A stretch of DNA of 64,000 bases from ZC4RG35 sp041747855 (GCA_041747855.1 JBGTEJ010000055.1:62001-126000), one strand, 5' to 3'; positions 15,912 to 25,075 are shown, numbered from the stretch's first letter. Translations and numbers: made by a program. Notes: generated by a model from the sequence alone, not told the origin.

Positions 15912-18237
15912 ACTTACGTCGGGCCAGGATCCCGGCACCTATGACACCAAGCACACCGATCGGGGTGAGGATCTTGCCACCAATTTCCACCCAGGTGTCC
16001 TTGAACTCGAGCACCACGTCGGACTGAGTGGGTATCACCACCATCAATGAGGGGGTGGCCCTCCACGGGCCTTCCGCCCCTGAAGCCTTCCAGTTGGGGA
16101 AGTAGGAGACCTTGACCACATGGGGGACTCCCACAGCATCGGTTGTGAATGAGATTCTGTGATCTTCGACGAGGATATTCGAGACGTTTCCGGCTGAAGC
16201 GGGAAGTGCGATCTCGGGTCGGTCATCAAGGTTGGTGATCCGCGGCCACTCATCAGGCCCGTCGGCCACCACGAGACGATGCAAGCCGTGGATGTCGTCG
16301 TACCAGGCGAGGGCCATGTCGTGGAAGGACGGCAGAGGTTCCCCGTCGGACCCGACCACCGTCTCAGAACCGATCAGTGAGCCCAGGAGACCCCTCTCGG
16401 GCACCTCGTAAACGGCGGGCTGATGGGTGGCCACCTCAACGAGATCCGTCGGTGGGAGTCGAAAGATGTGGAATGGATGCACTTCGGCCAGCAATTCGAA
16501 TCCCTCGATCCCTCGGGCCTTCTCGGCCGCCTCCGGCGTGACCGAGACGTAGTACTCCACCCCGTAGGTGCTCATGTGCACGAGTCCCCGCTCCATGTTG
16601 AAGGTGTGGTAGCGGAGGCCGGGAATCGGATTCGACGGCTTGAACGACATTTCGGAGTGGTTGATGAAGTGAAACGGTGTCGTGATCGAGGACTCGAAGA
16701 AGAGCCCTTCCATGGATTGGTGCGATCCTTCGGTCCAATATGGGATCAGCATGGGAGCCATCGGGGTTCCGTACTTGCCCCACCCTTCGTTGCTCGCCTC
16801 CCACATCACCCGTCCGGGGGGCAGATCGTTGAGGGTGGCCATGAGGCTCTCGTACTCGGGCCACGGCTCCTTCGCCTCGTATCCGTCGAAGTTCCAACGC
16901 GACCATCCGTCGACATAGGTGACACTCGAGGCCGAACCGAGAATCAGGAGAGCTGCTGCGGTGACAGTGAGAAATGACCTGCTTCCCACACTTGGCGGGA
17001 ACATGAAGCTCAGGGCGAGCAGCGCCGCACCGAGGAGGGCAACCGGAATCCAAGCCAGGCCGGGGAGCTTATGGGACACAGCCACCAGACCGATGGCCAC
17101 AGCCGTGGTCAAGGCGATCATCCCTCGGACCCAGTAGGTCGAGAGACGGGCAGGTAGGCGTCTCGACATCCACATCACAGCGGCGCCGAGGGCGACCGCG
17201 GCAAAAAAGGCCAGACCGAAATACCAGTAGGGAAGGAGCCGGCCGTTCCACAACTTCCACCGCTCGCCGTCGAAAATACCGGGAAGCAACTCGGGGAGAA
17301 TGTTCGGCAATGGGAAGTAGATGACCGGGAGCAGAGTGGCACCGATCATCGGACCCGCCCGCCGGGTCGTCCTCATCGCCCAGATCGCCCCCGGGATGGC
17401 CAGTGGCAGCAGCAACCAGACTTCTACCGGGAACACCTGACTCCAGGCACTCAAAGGGTTCCAGCCCATGTCGGAGGTGAGTCCGATCCTGACCAGAAGC
17501 GGCAAGGCCCAGAAACCTGCGATGGCGAAGCCCCAAACCCAGATCGCTATCGACCTCCAGAACCCCCGACGCCAGGCCAGAACGAACAACGAGGCGAAGA
17601 CGGCGACGATGGTGGTGAGGATGTGCGTCAGAGCGGTCAGGGCCAGGGCGAGGGCCGCCCACTTCGTGTATCTCTTGTCATCGGCGACGGCCTTCATCAG
17701 CAAGCCGAGATAGACCAACGACAGCGAGAACGACCATGCGAAGGAGAACTCCCCGGCGAGGGTCGATGCCAGGTTCCCACCGTAAATGTTGAAGCTCTCC
17801 ATGAAGATGAAGACCACGGCTGCCCCGGCAGACACCGTGGCCACGGTCTTGCTCAATCGCATCGCCCTGGCGTGGAAGTAGACCGCCGGTGCCATCGCCA
17901 AAAGGCCAAAGCTGGTGACCAGCTTGAAGGCGACCCCATAGGGGATGAACAGGTCGAGGAAGACGATCACCAGCGACGGGATCGGGAAGTAGAAGTAGAA
18001 GATGGGGAAACCGGCGAACCAATCCTGGGACCAGCCCATGACACGTCCATCGGGAAGGAGTACATCTCGCAGGTAGGCCGGCCCGAAGACATGGGCACCC
18101 ATATCGCCTCCGGTGGGTGTTGTCGCCGACAACATGAACCAGGGCTGCATGACGACGAAGACCACCATGGCAGCCGCAAGCAGCACCAGAGCCGGGAGCG
18201 TGGGGGTGCGTCTCAAGCGCCCCCAGAGAGCCGTCAT
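15883..18237 (-). CDS. large polytopic membrane protein (6-pyruvoyl-tetrahydropterin-synthase-related / GT-C-like)
   Basis: 784 residues. About twelve TM helices between residues 10 and 430, then an extracytoplasmic domain (about 440-740) and a final TM helix (about 752-772, 'ILTPIGVLGVIGAGILARRK'). An early acidic loop 'TPTGGDMGAHVFGPAYLRD' resembles the first luminal loop of GT-C type transferases, and the protein recalls the family Pfam names '6-pyruvoyl-tetrahydropterin synthase related domain'. Likely uses polyprenyl-phosphate sugars on the outer face; substrate unknown. The ATG at 18237 overlaps the stop of the upstream zinc-ribbon gene (ATGA). Confidence 0.8.
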   Translation of the reverse strand: MTALWGRLRRTPTLPALVLLAAAMVVFVVMQPWFMLSATTPTGGDMGAHVFGPAYLRDVLLPDGRVMGWSQDWFAGFPIFYFYFPIPSLVIVFLDLFIPYGVAFKLVTSFGLLAMAPAVYFHARAMRLSKTVATVSAGAAVVFIFMESFNIYGGNLASTLAGEFSFAWSFSLSLVYLGLLMKAVADDKRYTKWAALALALTALTHILTTIVAVFASLFVLAWRRGFWRSIAIWVWGFAIAGFWALPLLVRIGLTSDMGWNPLSAWSQVFPVEVWLLLPLAIPGAIWAMRTTRRAGPMIGATLLPVIYFPLPNILPELLPGIFDGERWKLWNGRLLPYWYFGLAFFAAVALGAAVMWMSRRLPARLSTYWVRGMIALTTAVAIGLVAVSHKLPGLAWIPVALLGAALLALSFMFPPSVGSRSFLTVTAAALLILGSASSVTYVDGWSRWNFDGYEAKEPWPEYESLMATLNDLPPGRVMWEASNEGWGKYGTPMAPMLIPYWTEGSHQSMEGLFFESSITTPFHFINHSEMSFKPSNPIPGLRYHTFNMERGLVHMSTYGVEYYVSVTPEAAEKARGIEGFELLAEVHPFHIFRLPPTDLVEVATHQPAVYEVPERGLLGSLIGSETVVGSDGEPLPSFHDMALAWYDDIHGLHRLVVADGPDEWPRITNLDDRPEIALPASAGNVSNILVEDHRISFTTDAVGVPHVVKVSYFPNWKASGAEGPWRATPSLMVVIPTQSDVVLEFKDTWVEIGGKILTPIGVLGVIGAGILARRKFRIEGPVES

Positions 18238-18410
18238 GTTCGATTCTGACGGACTATTTCCAAAACCTGGGCTACGTCTATGTCGACGCCCTCCCGGTTC
18301 CACCACTTCTCCTCACATGAGTGGCACCAGAAGAAGCGGACCTCGGTTCCGTCAGGAAGCACGTGATCTATCTCAAGCACGTCGTTTTTGGAGCAGCGTG
18401 GGCAGTTCAT
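18234..18410 (-). CDS. small CxxC zinc-ribbon protein
   Basis: 58 residues with two CxxC knuckles, CPRC (residues 3-6) and CHSC (about 30-33), spaced as in a single zinc ribbon (MNCPRCSKNDVLEIDH...VRFFWCHSCEEKWWNREG). No catalytic motif. An in-frame TTG two codons upstream (18416) is an alternative start. It is translationally coupled by ATGA to the large membrane protein. Function unknown; nucleic-acid or protein binding would be a guess. Confidence 0.75.
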   Translation of the reverse strand: MNCPRCSKNDVLEIDHVLPDGTEVRFFWCHSCEEKWWNREGVDIDVAQVLEIVRQNRT

Positions 18411-18456
18411 TCTCAATGAGGGGTAGGGAGAGGTTCATAGTATGTCAGCGCCCGTG

Positions 18457-18732
18457 TTACGACAACGCCTCGTCGTCTAGCAATCGACCCACGTATCGAC
18501 TCCTTCGCTGCCCACCTTCGGTCCAGTAGGCATACCAGTAGGGGCCATGAGGACACTTGGTGCAACCCAACTTCCCGCAGCGAACCATCTGATGTCTCAA
18601 ACTCACCTTTGGCTCACCGGGATGATACGGCCCATCCTTCTCCAAATGCGCCGTGGTGAGTATTTGGAGACGGCGCAAATCGTGGGTGTCGAGGTCCTTG
18701 ACGGCGTCGAGTAGATCGCGATCCAACGCCAT
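18457..18732 (-). CDS. small DUF6788-like protein with CxxxxCxxC motif
   Basis: 91 residues. The C-terminal half carries 'VRCGKLGCTKCPHGPYWYAYWTEGGQRRSRYVGR', a motif I associate with DUF6788-type proteins that are often found near mobile or DNA-related genes; the family name is from memory. Helical N-terminus (ALDRDLLDAVKDLDTHDLRRLQIL). The start overlaps the stop of the DUF3499-like gene (TGATG), so the two are co-translated. Function unknown; the Cys cluster suggests metal binding. Confidence 0.75.
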   Translation of the reverse strand: MALDRDLLDAVKDLDTHDLRRLQILTTAHLEKDGPYHPGEPKVSLRHQMVRCGKLGCTKCPHGPYWYAYWTEGGQRRSRYVGRLLDDEALS

Positions 18733-18953
18733 CAGGCGACGTGCACCGGGGCGAAGAGTCTGGTGACCGACCGTCGGTCAGACAGAGTCCATCCCAGAGG
18801 CGGTGTCATCCGGTCCGCGTGGTCGGCGCAAAGGGCATAGCCATAGGTCTGGACGGCGTCGAGGAGGTCGTCCAACCAGACCAGAGAGTCGGAATAGGAG
18901 AAGCTCATCATCGAGGCCGCAGGGGCACTGCATCTGGCACAGCCAACAGTCAT
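18732..18953 (-). CDS. DUF3499-family small zinc-type protein
   Basis: 73 residues: 'CARCSAPAASMMSFSYSDSLVWLDDL...YALCADHADRMTPPLGW'. This matches the actinobacterial DUF3499 pattern (CxxC, aromatic strand, then CxxHxxR followed by PxGW) and suggests a small zinc-binding domain. In other actinobacteria it lies near phosphomannomutase and F420 genes, as here. The ATG at 18953 lacks a strong Shine-Dalgarno. The longer open frame to 19121 is a read-through of unrelated sequence and was not used. No known biochemical function. Confidence 0.85.
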   Translation of the reverse strand: MTVGCARCSAPAASMMSFSYSDSLVWLDDLLDAVQTYGYALCADHADRMTPPLGWTLSDRRSVTRLFAPVHVA

Positions 18954-18985
18954 AGACGGCACGCTAGGAGTAGGCGCCCTCCGAT

Positions 18986-19339
18986 TCAAGGATTGCGCGT
19001 CTTCAGCACCTGACCAGTGACGCCACGGTGCCATGTGCCGGTGCCATCGTCTAGGACGATCAGAGTGCTGGGGACCTGGTTGATGCCCAGTTCTTGGAAC
19101 ATCTCGGGCCGGTCCTCCCACGTGATCTCGGTGAAGGGGAGCTGGCCAAACCTATCACGAGCGACGGAGCAGTCCCCGCAAGTCAGCGATGTGAACAGGT
19201 ATGTTCCCGGTTCCAGTCCAGTGGCTGGAATGGCCCGCCACGACCGACTCGTCAGACGTCGTCGTCTCCACCAGGCCCAGAACGCCACCGAGCCCGCAGC
19301 AGCCGAGACCACGGCCAGTCGGAGCAGGGGGTCATCCAT
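18986..19339 (-). CDS. membrane-anchored thioredoxin-like protein
   Basis: 117 residues. One N-terminal TM helix (about 6-25, LAVVSAAAGSVAFWAWW) and a positively charged stop (RRRR), then a thioredoxin-like domain with a CGDC redox pair (C54, C57) in 'TYLFTSLTCGDCSVARDRF' and the cis-Pro loop 'INQVPSTLIV'. The orientation of the domain relative to the membrane is not certain: Arg-rich residues after the helix favour a cytoplasmic domain. It overlaps the 3' end of the DUF5719-like gene by 8 bases, which implies coupled translation. Confidence 0.82.
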   Translation of the reverse strand: MDDPLLRLAVVSAAAGSVAFWAWWRRRRLTSRSWRAIPATGLEPGTYLFTSLTCGDCSVARDRFGQLPFTEITWEDRPEMFQELGINQVPSTLIVLDDGTGTWHRGVTGQVLKTRNP

Positions 19340-20657
19340 CCTGAACTGGAAACCCCAACGAGGTGGTACCCGTGCCGCCGACACCGCCAATCCAGGCCAC
19401 GACCACGGGAACGTCCGAATCCACGACTCTGGCGTCACCGGACGAGATCGGGACTTCCAGGACACCTTCGGCCGGGACGATGACCGTGACCGTTCCGCCG
19501 TCGCCACCAAGCGTGGTCACGACTACTTCGGCATCGTCGATTCCGGTGTTGAATATGATCAGACGAGCGGATTCTCCCAAGTCCGGCAGCTCCCCTTCTG
19601 CGGGTGGGTCTCCTCCGGCAGGGTGGAACCAACCCGGCACAAGCCATCTGAGAGCCTGTGTGCCCGTTCCAGTGACGGCCGAGAGTGCGTTCTCGGACGC
19701 TTGCCAGACGGTGGCCACCACCGGGGATGTCGAGAGGATGCGCACCCCTCGAATTGACGCTTCATCCAAATCTGAAAGGTCCAGTGTCGCTTCACCACCC
19801 GCCGGTATCGACCCGCTGAGAACCGTAGGTTCCAGACCTCCGGTGCGGTATGCGTCGACCTGGTACTCAACGTCGGCGCCCTGTGGGTTGCCGATGACTA
19901 TCCGGCGCCCGTCGGCGACATCGCCTAAGGGCACGAACCAGTCGGTGAGTGGTTCGACGGCACTCCACATGGCACCTTCCGCCGGGGCAGTCTGACGTCC
20001 GATTGCGACGACCCGGCCCTGCTGATGCTCGATTAGGACCGACAGTCTCTCTCTCCCGGGAGTGAGCTGGGTCATGTTCATGATGACCGACGACCTTGCT
20101 CGCACCACGACTGCAGAGAAGGCCGGGTTGGACTCGATCCCCACCTCGGAGGTGACCACCAACCGCACCAGAGCATCAGTTGCGAACGGGTTTATCAGAT
20201 GCAATTCGAACCGGTCGGGCGACGTCGTTCGGGCGCCAGTCAAAGAGATCTCACCTGGCGTATCACTGACACACAGATCGGCTGAGAGACTCTGCGGGCC
20301 GCGGATCATGGATGTGGCAGCAGCCTGACCCGACGGGAACTCCACGAAGGCCCCGATGGTGCCTACAGCTGCCACATCGACGATGGGGAAGACTGTAGAT
20401 CCGGGACCGGAGACATCGACTCCGATGCTGCCGGCTTCCCGGCCGCCAGCAAAGAGGCTCAACTGCACAAAACCATCGCCCAAAGACACGACACTGATCT
20501 CGGTCGAACGTCCCCCTCCCTGTTCGACGAGACAAACTGCGAATTTGGGCGGGCTCGGCTCGGCGCCAGTTCCGGGTGTCACCGCCGAAGGTTGGGGCAG
20601 GACCAACCCGGCGACGGCGAGGAACGCCACGACGACCACGGTGACGACACGGCTCAC
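19332..20657 (-). CDS. secreted DUF5719-family protein
   Basis: 441 residues. N-terminal signal peptide (VSRVVTVVVVAFLAVAGLVLPQPS), then an all-beta extracytoplasmic protein with repeated beta-sandwich-like segments and no obvious catalytic motif. Actinobacterial DUF5719 proteins are encoded directly after a large GT2 membrane protein, exactly as here. GTG at 20657 was chosen because GGGAGGAGG lies about 7 bases upstream and GTGA overlaps the upstream gene's stop. Likely works with the upstream GT2 protein at the cell envelope; role not known. Only two or three cysteines, mostly near the N-terminus. Confidence 0.82.
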   Translation of the reverse strand: MSRVVTVVVVAFLAVAGLVLPQPSAVTPGTGAEPSPPKFAVCLVEQGGGRSTEISVVSLGDGFVQLSLFAGGREAGSIGVDVSGPGSTVFPIVDVAAVGTIGAFVEFPSGQAAATSMIRGPQSLSADLCVSDTPGEISLTGARTTSPDRFELHLINPFATDALVRLVVTSEVGIESNPAFSAVVVRARSSVIMNMTQLTPGRERLSVLIEHQQGRVVAIGRQTAPAEGAMWSAVEPLTDWFVPLGDVADGRRIVIGNPQGADVEYQVDAYRTGGLEPTVLSGSIPAGGEATLDLSDLDEASIRGVRILSTSPVVATVWQASENALSAVTGTGTQALRWLVPGWFHPAGGDPPAEGELPDLGESARLIIFNTGIDDAEVVVTTLGGDGGTVTVIVPAEGVLEVPISSGDARVVDSDVPVVVAWIGGVGGTGTTSLGFPVQDG

Positions 20658-23398
20658 GACGGCCTCCTCCCAATCACGATCAGAGTGAGCCCAGCTAATA
20701 GCACCAGGCCGCCCATGATGGACAGGACCCGCATCAGCCAAGAGCCACGGAAGCCTGCCTCTCCCGCAGCTCCATTGACCGTCACCGACCAATCAGCCGA
20801 TATGGAATCGGGTGACCACCCGGCCGAATGATTGACGGCGAGCCTCACCGGAGTGCTCGAGGATTCGCCCCCGAACCCAGCACCACGGGGTTCCCAGGTG
20901 ACCAGGTCGGATGCGGCGATGGGCGCTTCAATCAGATTCTGAAAGACCCGGATTTCGGAGTCGAAGGGTATGGACACGAAGTCGACCTGATTGAGGAGCA
21001 CTTCGTCGAGCCGGAAACCGGGGCCCTCGAGCACCAGCCAATTGACCGCAAACGGCGCCAGAAGTACCCCGGGATGCAGCACGTCTCCTTTCGTGATGGC
21101 TTCCAGAGTCTCCAGGAGCAAAGTGTCGCCCGGTGACGGAGGTGGCAACCAAACCTCGCCGTGACTTGTCCCGACACCGTCGAGGAGCCGGTACCAAAAA
21201 CCCGGGCCTCTTCGCGCCTCACCCGGGATGTCGGACCTGAGGGTGGAGGCAATCAGGACACGACCAGAGCCATCGTCTCCGGTGATGACGGAGGCGAAGC
21301 CCAGGTCCTCGTTGACATCCCCTGCCGGCAACCCATACCTGCCATTGGAGAGGGTTCCGACGGACATGATCAGAATGGCCGCAGCGGCCGCGACTGCCAG
21401 GATGGGTGCGAATTCGAAGTTCAGTCGATCCATGCCTGCCGAGGCCGCCAGGGCGGCACCGAACGATGCCACAACCAGGAAGCCCTCCTCCACGCCAGCC
21501 CCACCTACAGGGAGGCGGACAAGGAGACCCGAGGCCAGCGCCATGACGGATCCCAACAGGCCAATGCGACGCCAAGGATTCTCAAGGGCGATCAACGGAA
21601 GGGAGGCTCCTGCCAGCAGGATCGTCCATGTCTCCGAAGGCACCAGGACGAGTTTGCGGGTGGTGTCGGTCAACCATCCCGGGTCCCCAATCAAGAACGG
21701 GACAGCAACCACTACCGAAGAGAGACAGGCCAGACCCATCAGGATCCGACGGACTCGCCGACCCTCAGCTGGCAGGACAAGGGCCATGAGAAGGGGGAGC
21801 AGAAGAAGTAGGGGCGAGAAGGTGGCGAGAACGCCCCCGAGGAGGACCGCCCATCCCATGGCTGCCCATGGGAAGTGCTCATGAGGCTGGGTCATGAGCA
21901 TGACCGCCCTCACAGCCCAGGGAAGGAAGGCCGCAGCGGCAAGTGCCAGCCAGGATCCGGAGCCGGCAAGCAGTGAAGTCCCCGGACCGGCAATCACCAC
22001 TAGACCCGATAGATATCGACCAGGTCCCCTCAATCCGAGCCGACTCCCGAGACGCCCCATCCCAGCGATGGCAATCACGGCGAGGGAGATGGTGAACAGG
22101 GTGCGGGCGGCCCCCGTAGATCCGAAAGTGAGCAACGAAAGCAGTCCTGTGGTCAAAACTGAGGGGTGGACCGGCGCCGGCGAACCCAGTCCGGCACCGT
22201 TCCAGCCTGCGAACCAGCGGTCCAGTGAGACCCCGAAGTCTTCGAACGGGAAGGCGAAGCCGGTACTTGGCATGGCCCCGAACAAGAGTGATCGGGCGGC
22301 CACGAGGGCTATGGCTGAAGCCATCATGGCACCCCAGATCCCGGGGGAGGTCAGTAGGACTCGACTCCGCTTTACCAGCGTCTCGTCATCGTCAAAGAGC
22401 GAAAGAGCACGGGCTGAAAGTTCCGTTCCGACGTCTCTGAGCCTTACCGAACCCCGGGCTTGGAACCGGAACAACTCTTCGTCTCCCGCAACCCGGACGC
22501 GGTTGAGTCGTCGGCGATGTCTGAGAGTCGAGAGAAGGTTGGCCAGGTTCCACAGCCAGGACACGACATGACGGGCCAGTGGTCGCCAGCGAAGCAACAA
22601 CAGATTGGCGATCGAATCGGCAATAGAAACGAGAATGTCGTAAGGGATGACCCAGGCCAGCGTCAAAGGCTCGTAGGCGGTGAACATTGCCCTGAGCCTG
22701 CCTGCCTGCTCCCTCCAGCCACCAACCCCCTCATTGCAGCGTCCCTGGTGATAAACCTCGGATGACGGGACACTGATGACACTGCCGCCCGCCAGCCGAG
22801 TCCGCTGTGAGAAGTCGAGTCCAGCCGCGACCGGGGGAAGCTTGACGTCCAGACCCCTCAGACCTTGGGCCAGGTCGCGGCGCACCAACATCGATGCTGA
22901 CCTGACGAAGGCCACTTCACGGACCACGTCGTATTGCTGGAGGTCGATCTCATTCTGTTCCAGACCCGAGTAGGGCTCACCGAAAACGTCGGTGGCGCTC
23001 CCGACCTCTTCAAGAACATCCCGACTTCCGGCAACCAACAACTTCGACCCCCCCAGAGCTGCGTCGTTCAACTCCAACTCCCGGACCAGAGCGGACAGGG
23101 CGTCAGGTCGTGGCCGGGCGTCGGAGTGCAGGATCCAGAGATAGTCGACCGTCTCGTCGGTCTCGACTATGGCCTGCTCGAGTGTGGGATAGGCCATCAG
23201 ATCAACTGGTGGGTCCTCTACCTCGCCTACCACCGCCAGGTCGGGGGCCGGGTCGAACACTTGCCGTCGGACGGTGGAGATCGCCGCCGCCAGGTCGGCG
23301 CCCTCGACGATTGTCAGCAGGACCCGCACCACCACGACATCGGGCTCGGAGTCATCGGGCTCGAGCTCCTCCTCGGATTGGGTCGAGACAGAAGTCAT
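20654..23398 (-). CDS. GT2 glycosyltransferase fused to a large polytopic membrane domain
   Basis: 914 residues. N-terminal cytosolic GT2-like domain (about 25-250: 'VLLTIVEGADLAAAISTVRRQ', 'DYLWILHSDARPRPDALSALV', 'ALGGSKLLV', 'VRRDLAQGLRGLDVKLPPVAAGLDFSQRTRLAGG'). This is followed by about 14 TM segments (about 265-680) and a C-terminal domain (about 690-880) before a last TM (about 885-905). The family is conserved in actinobacteria next to DUF5719 and F420 genes. The ATG at 23398 ('MTSVSTQSEEE') is preferred to an upstream ATG at 23458 that would run into cofD. Likely transfers a sugar to an envelope glycan; acceptor unknown. Confidence 0.85.
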   Translation of the reverse strand: MTSVSTQSEEELEPDDSEPDVVVVRVLLTIVEGADLAAAISTVRRQVFDPAPDLAVVGEVEDPPVDLMAYPTLEQAIVETDETVDYLWILHSDARPRPDALSALVRELELNDAALGGSKLLVAGSRDVLEEVGSATDVFGEPYSGLEQNEIDLQQYDVVREVAFVRSASMLVRRDLAQGLRGLDVKLPPVAAGLDFSQRTRLAGGSVISVPSSEVYHQGRCNEGVGGWREQAGRLRAMFTAYEPLTLAWVIPYDILVSIADSIANLLLLRWRPLARHVVSWLWNLANLLSTLRHRRRLNRVRVAGDEELFRFQARGSVRLRDVGTELSARALSLFDDDETLVKRSRVLLTSPGIWGAMMASAIALVAARSLLFGAMPSTGFAFPFEDFGVSLDRWFAGWNGAGLGSPAPVHPSVLTTGLLSLLTFGSTGAARTLFTISLAVIAIAGMGRLGSRLGLRGPGRYLSGLVVIAGPGTSLLAGSGSWLALAAAAFLPWAVRAVMLMTQPHEHFPWAAMGWAVLLGGVLATFSPLLLLLPLLMALVLPAEGRRVRRILMGLACLSSVVVAVPFLIGDPGWLTDTTRKLVLVPSETWTILLAGASLPLIALENPWRRIGLLGSVMALASGLLVRLPVGGAGVEEGFLVVASFGAALAASAGMDRLNFEFAPILAVAAAAAILIMSVGTLSNGRYGLPAGDVNEDLGFASVITGDDGSGRVLIASTLRSDIPGEARRGPGFWYRLLDGVGTSHGEVWLPPPSPGDTLLLETLEAITKGDVLHPGVLLAPFAVNWLVLEGPGFRLDEVLLNQVDFVSIPFDSEIRVFQNLIEAPIAASDLVTWEPRGAGFGGESSSTPVRLAVNHSAGWSPDSISADWSVTVNGAAGEAGFRGSWLMRVLSIMGGLVLLAGLTLIVIGRRPS

Positions 23399-23447
23399 GT
23401 GGGGTCGATTGTGAACGGGACGGGCTCCCTGAGCAATATCGTTCCCG

Positions 23448-24359
23448 ATGATGAACATCGTGGAGATAGCGGGCGGGGTGGGTGGAGCCCGAATGGCCAG
23501 GGGGTTTTCCGCATTGGTCGGAGCTCACTTAACAGTCGTGGTGAACGTAGGTGATGACGATCGTATACACGGCCTCCATGTTTCCCCCGACATAGACACC
23601 GTCATCTACACCCTCGCCGGAGTGGAAGGTGCCGAGGGATGGGGGCGCCACCAAGACACCTTCAAAGTCAACGACGAACTCGGAAGGCTCGGTGTCGACA
23701 ACCGCTTCAGGCTGGGGGACAGCGACCTTGCCCTGAACATATACCGGACATGGCGTTTAGGTGAGGGCGAGCGACTGTCGGAGGTGACCCGAGAACTCAC
23801 CGCCGCCTTCGGACTCGACACTGTGATCATCCCGGCCACGGACGACCGGCTCCGGACCCTCGTGCGGCTCGACGACGGATGGACATCGTTCCAGGACTAC
23901 TTCGTTATCAGGGGCAATCGGGACGAGGTTCTCGATGTGGAGTACGAGGGATCGAGTGAGTCGACTCCGGCGCCGGGCGTGATTGACGCCATCCGGGCCG
24001 CCGACATCCTGGTTATCGCCCCGTCGAATCCGCCTTTATCGGTATGGCCCGTGCTGGCAGTGCCAGGGATCAGGGAGGCCGTCGCCAGCCACCACAAGGT
24101 TGTGGCCGTGAGTCCACTGATCGGAGGCAGAGCGCTCAAGGGCCCCGCTGACAGGGTGATGAGGTCCTTGGGTCTTGCCGAGGGCAATTCCGGGGTGGCG
24201 GATGCCTATCGTGGCCTCATCGACACACTCATCATCGACCGGTCCGATCTGGGACAGACCCAATCGGTCATCGACGAAGTGTCGGTGGTTGCTCTCGACA
24301 CACTCATAGGTGACCCCGAGGCGGCCCGAAGACTCGCCGAAGAAATCGTGAGGCTATGA
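23448..24359 (+). CDS. cofD: 2-phospho-L-lactate (or phosphoenolpyruvate) transferase, F420 biosynthesis
   Basis: 303 residues; joins the lactyl/enolpyruvyl-PP-guanosine unit to Fo to make F420-0 or its dehydro form (FbiA in mycobacteria). Signatures: 'EIAGGVGGARMARGF' (about 6-20), 'NVGDDDRIHGLHVSPDIDTVIYTLAG' (about 34-59), 'GWGRHQDTF', 'LGDSDLALNIYRT' and 'PSNPPLSVWPVL' (about 193-204). Divergent from the GT2 gene with a 49-base gap and overlapping cofE by 4 bases. Implies that the organism makes coenzyme F420; cofG, cofH and cofC are not in the window. Confidence 0.95.
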   Translation: MMNIVEIAGGVGGARMARGFSALVGAHLTVVVNVGDDDRIHGLHVSPDIDTVIYTLAGVEGAEGWGRHQDTFKVNDELGRLGVDNRFRLGDSDLALNIYRTWRLGEGERLSEVTRELTAAFGLDTVIIPATDDRLRTLVRLDDGWTSFQDYFVIRGNRDEVLDVEYEGSSESTPAPGVIDAIRAADILVIAPSNPPLSVWPVLAVPGIREAVASHHKVVAVSPLIGGRALKGPADRVMRSLGLAEGNSGVADAYRGLIDTLIIDRSDLGQTQSVIDEVSVVALDTLIGDPEAARRLAEEIVRL

Positions 24360-25054
24360 AGCTCGAAATCCACCCACTGGTCGGCATCGGTTCGGTCGCT
24401 CAGGGAGATGACATCGCGGCTGTCCTGATTCCAGCTCTGACCCCACTCCACCCGGTCGATGACGACATCCTGGTCGTGACCCACAAGATCGTTTCGAAAG
24501 CGGAGGGAGCTGTTCGCAAAGTGGAAGGCGATGAGGAAGCCTTCAAGAAAAGACTCATCGAAGAAGAGGCGGTGTCGATCGTCAGACGTCGAGGAGATCT
24601 GGTCATCGCCGAGACCAAACACGGTTTCATTTGCGCCAATGCAGGGATCGACAGGTCGAACGCTGAACCGGGGACGATGATATTGCTTCCTGAAGACCCG
24701 GACCGCTCGGCTCACCGAATCCGGGCCCGGGTTGGACACCATTTCGGAGTGAGCCTCTCGGTGATCATCTCAGACACCTTCGGAAGACCCTGGCGACGAG
24801 GACTCACCGACATTGCGATTGGAGTGTCAGGCATGACCCCAATCCTCGATCTGAGAGGAACCACCGACTGGTCGGGTCGGGAACTGGAGGTGTCCGAGAT
24901 CGCAATCGCCGACGAAATCGCCTCCGCCGCCGATCTCGTAATGGGCAAGGCTTCGGGGATTCCTGCAGCCTTGGTCCGCGGATATCGGGCGGGCAAGGGA
25001 GTCGGTCGGGCCCGGGATCTGATCCGCCCTGCGGGGGAGGACCTCTTCAGGTAG
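24356..25054 (+). CDS. cofE: coenzyme F420-0:L-glutamate ligase
   Basis: 232 residues; adds glutamate residues to F420-0 using GTP. Signatures: 'VGIGSVAQGDDIA', 'DDILVVTHKIVSKAEGAV' (about 37-54), 'FICANAGIDRSNAEPG' (about 90-105), 'VIISDTFGRPWRRGLTDIAIGVSGM' (about 136-160) and 'ELEVSEIAIADEIASAADLVMGKA'. It is the stand-alone archaeal-like form: the C-terminal nitroreductase domain of mycobacterial FbiB is absent. ATGA overlap with cofD shows the two are co-translated. A small inverted repeat overlaps the stop codon. Confidence 0.95.
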   Translation: MKLEIHPLVGIGSVAQGDDIAAVLIPALTPLHPVDDDILVVTHKIVSKAEGAVRKVEGDEEAFKKRLIEEEAVSIVRRRGDLVIAETKHGFICANAGIDRSNAEPGTMILLPEDPDRSAHRIRARVGHHFGVSLSVIISDTFGRPWRRGLTDIAIGVSGMTPILDLRGTTDWSGRELEVSEIAIADEIASAADLVMGKASGIPAALVRGYRAGKGVGRARDLIRPAGEDLFR

Positions 25055-25075
25055 CCGGACAGGACCCGCCGGCTA
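25052..25075. terminator. hairpin between convergent cofE and ugd
   Basis: TAGCCGG (25052-25058) and CCGGCTA (25069-25075) form a perfect 7-bp stem with a 10-base loop, in the 40-base convergent gap between cofE and UDP-glucose dehydrogenase. There is no T-tract on either strand, so it may only be a weak bidirectional terminator. Confidence 0.4.

Noticed and set aside
13707..15938. A 743-codon open frame through phosphomannomutase and beyond
   Set aside because: Everything upstream of 15065 is antisense to the real GT2 gene at 15219-15911 and its intergenic region; the phosphomannomutase family N-terminus begins exactly at 15065.
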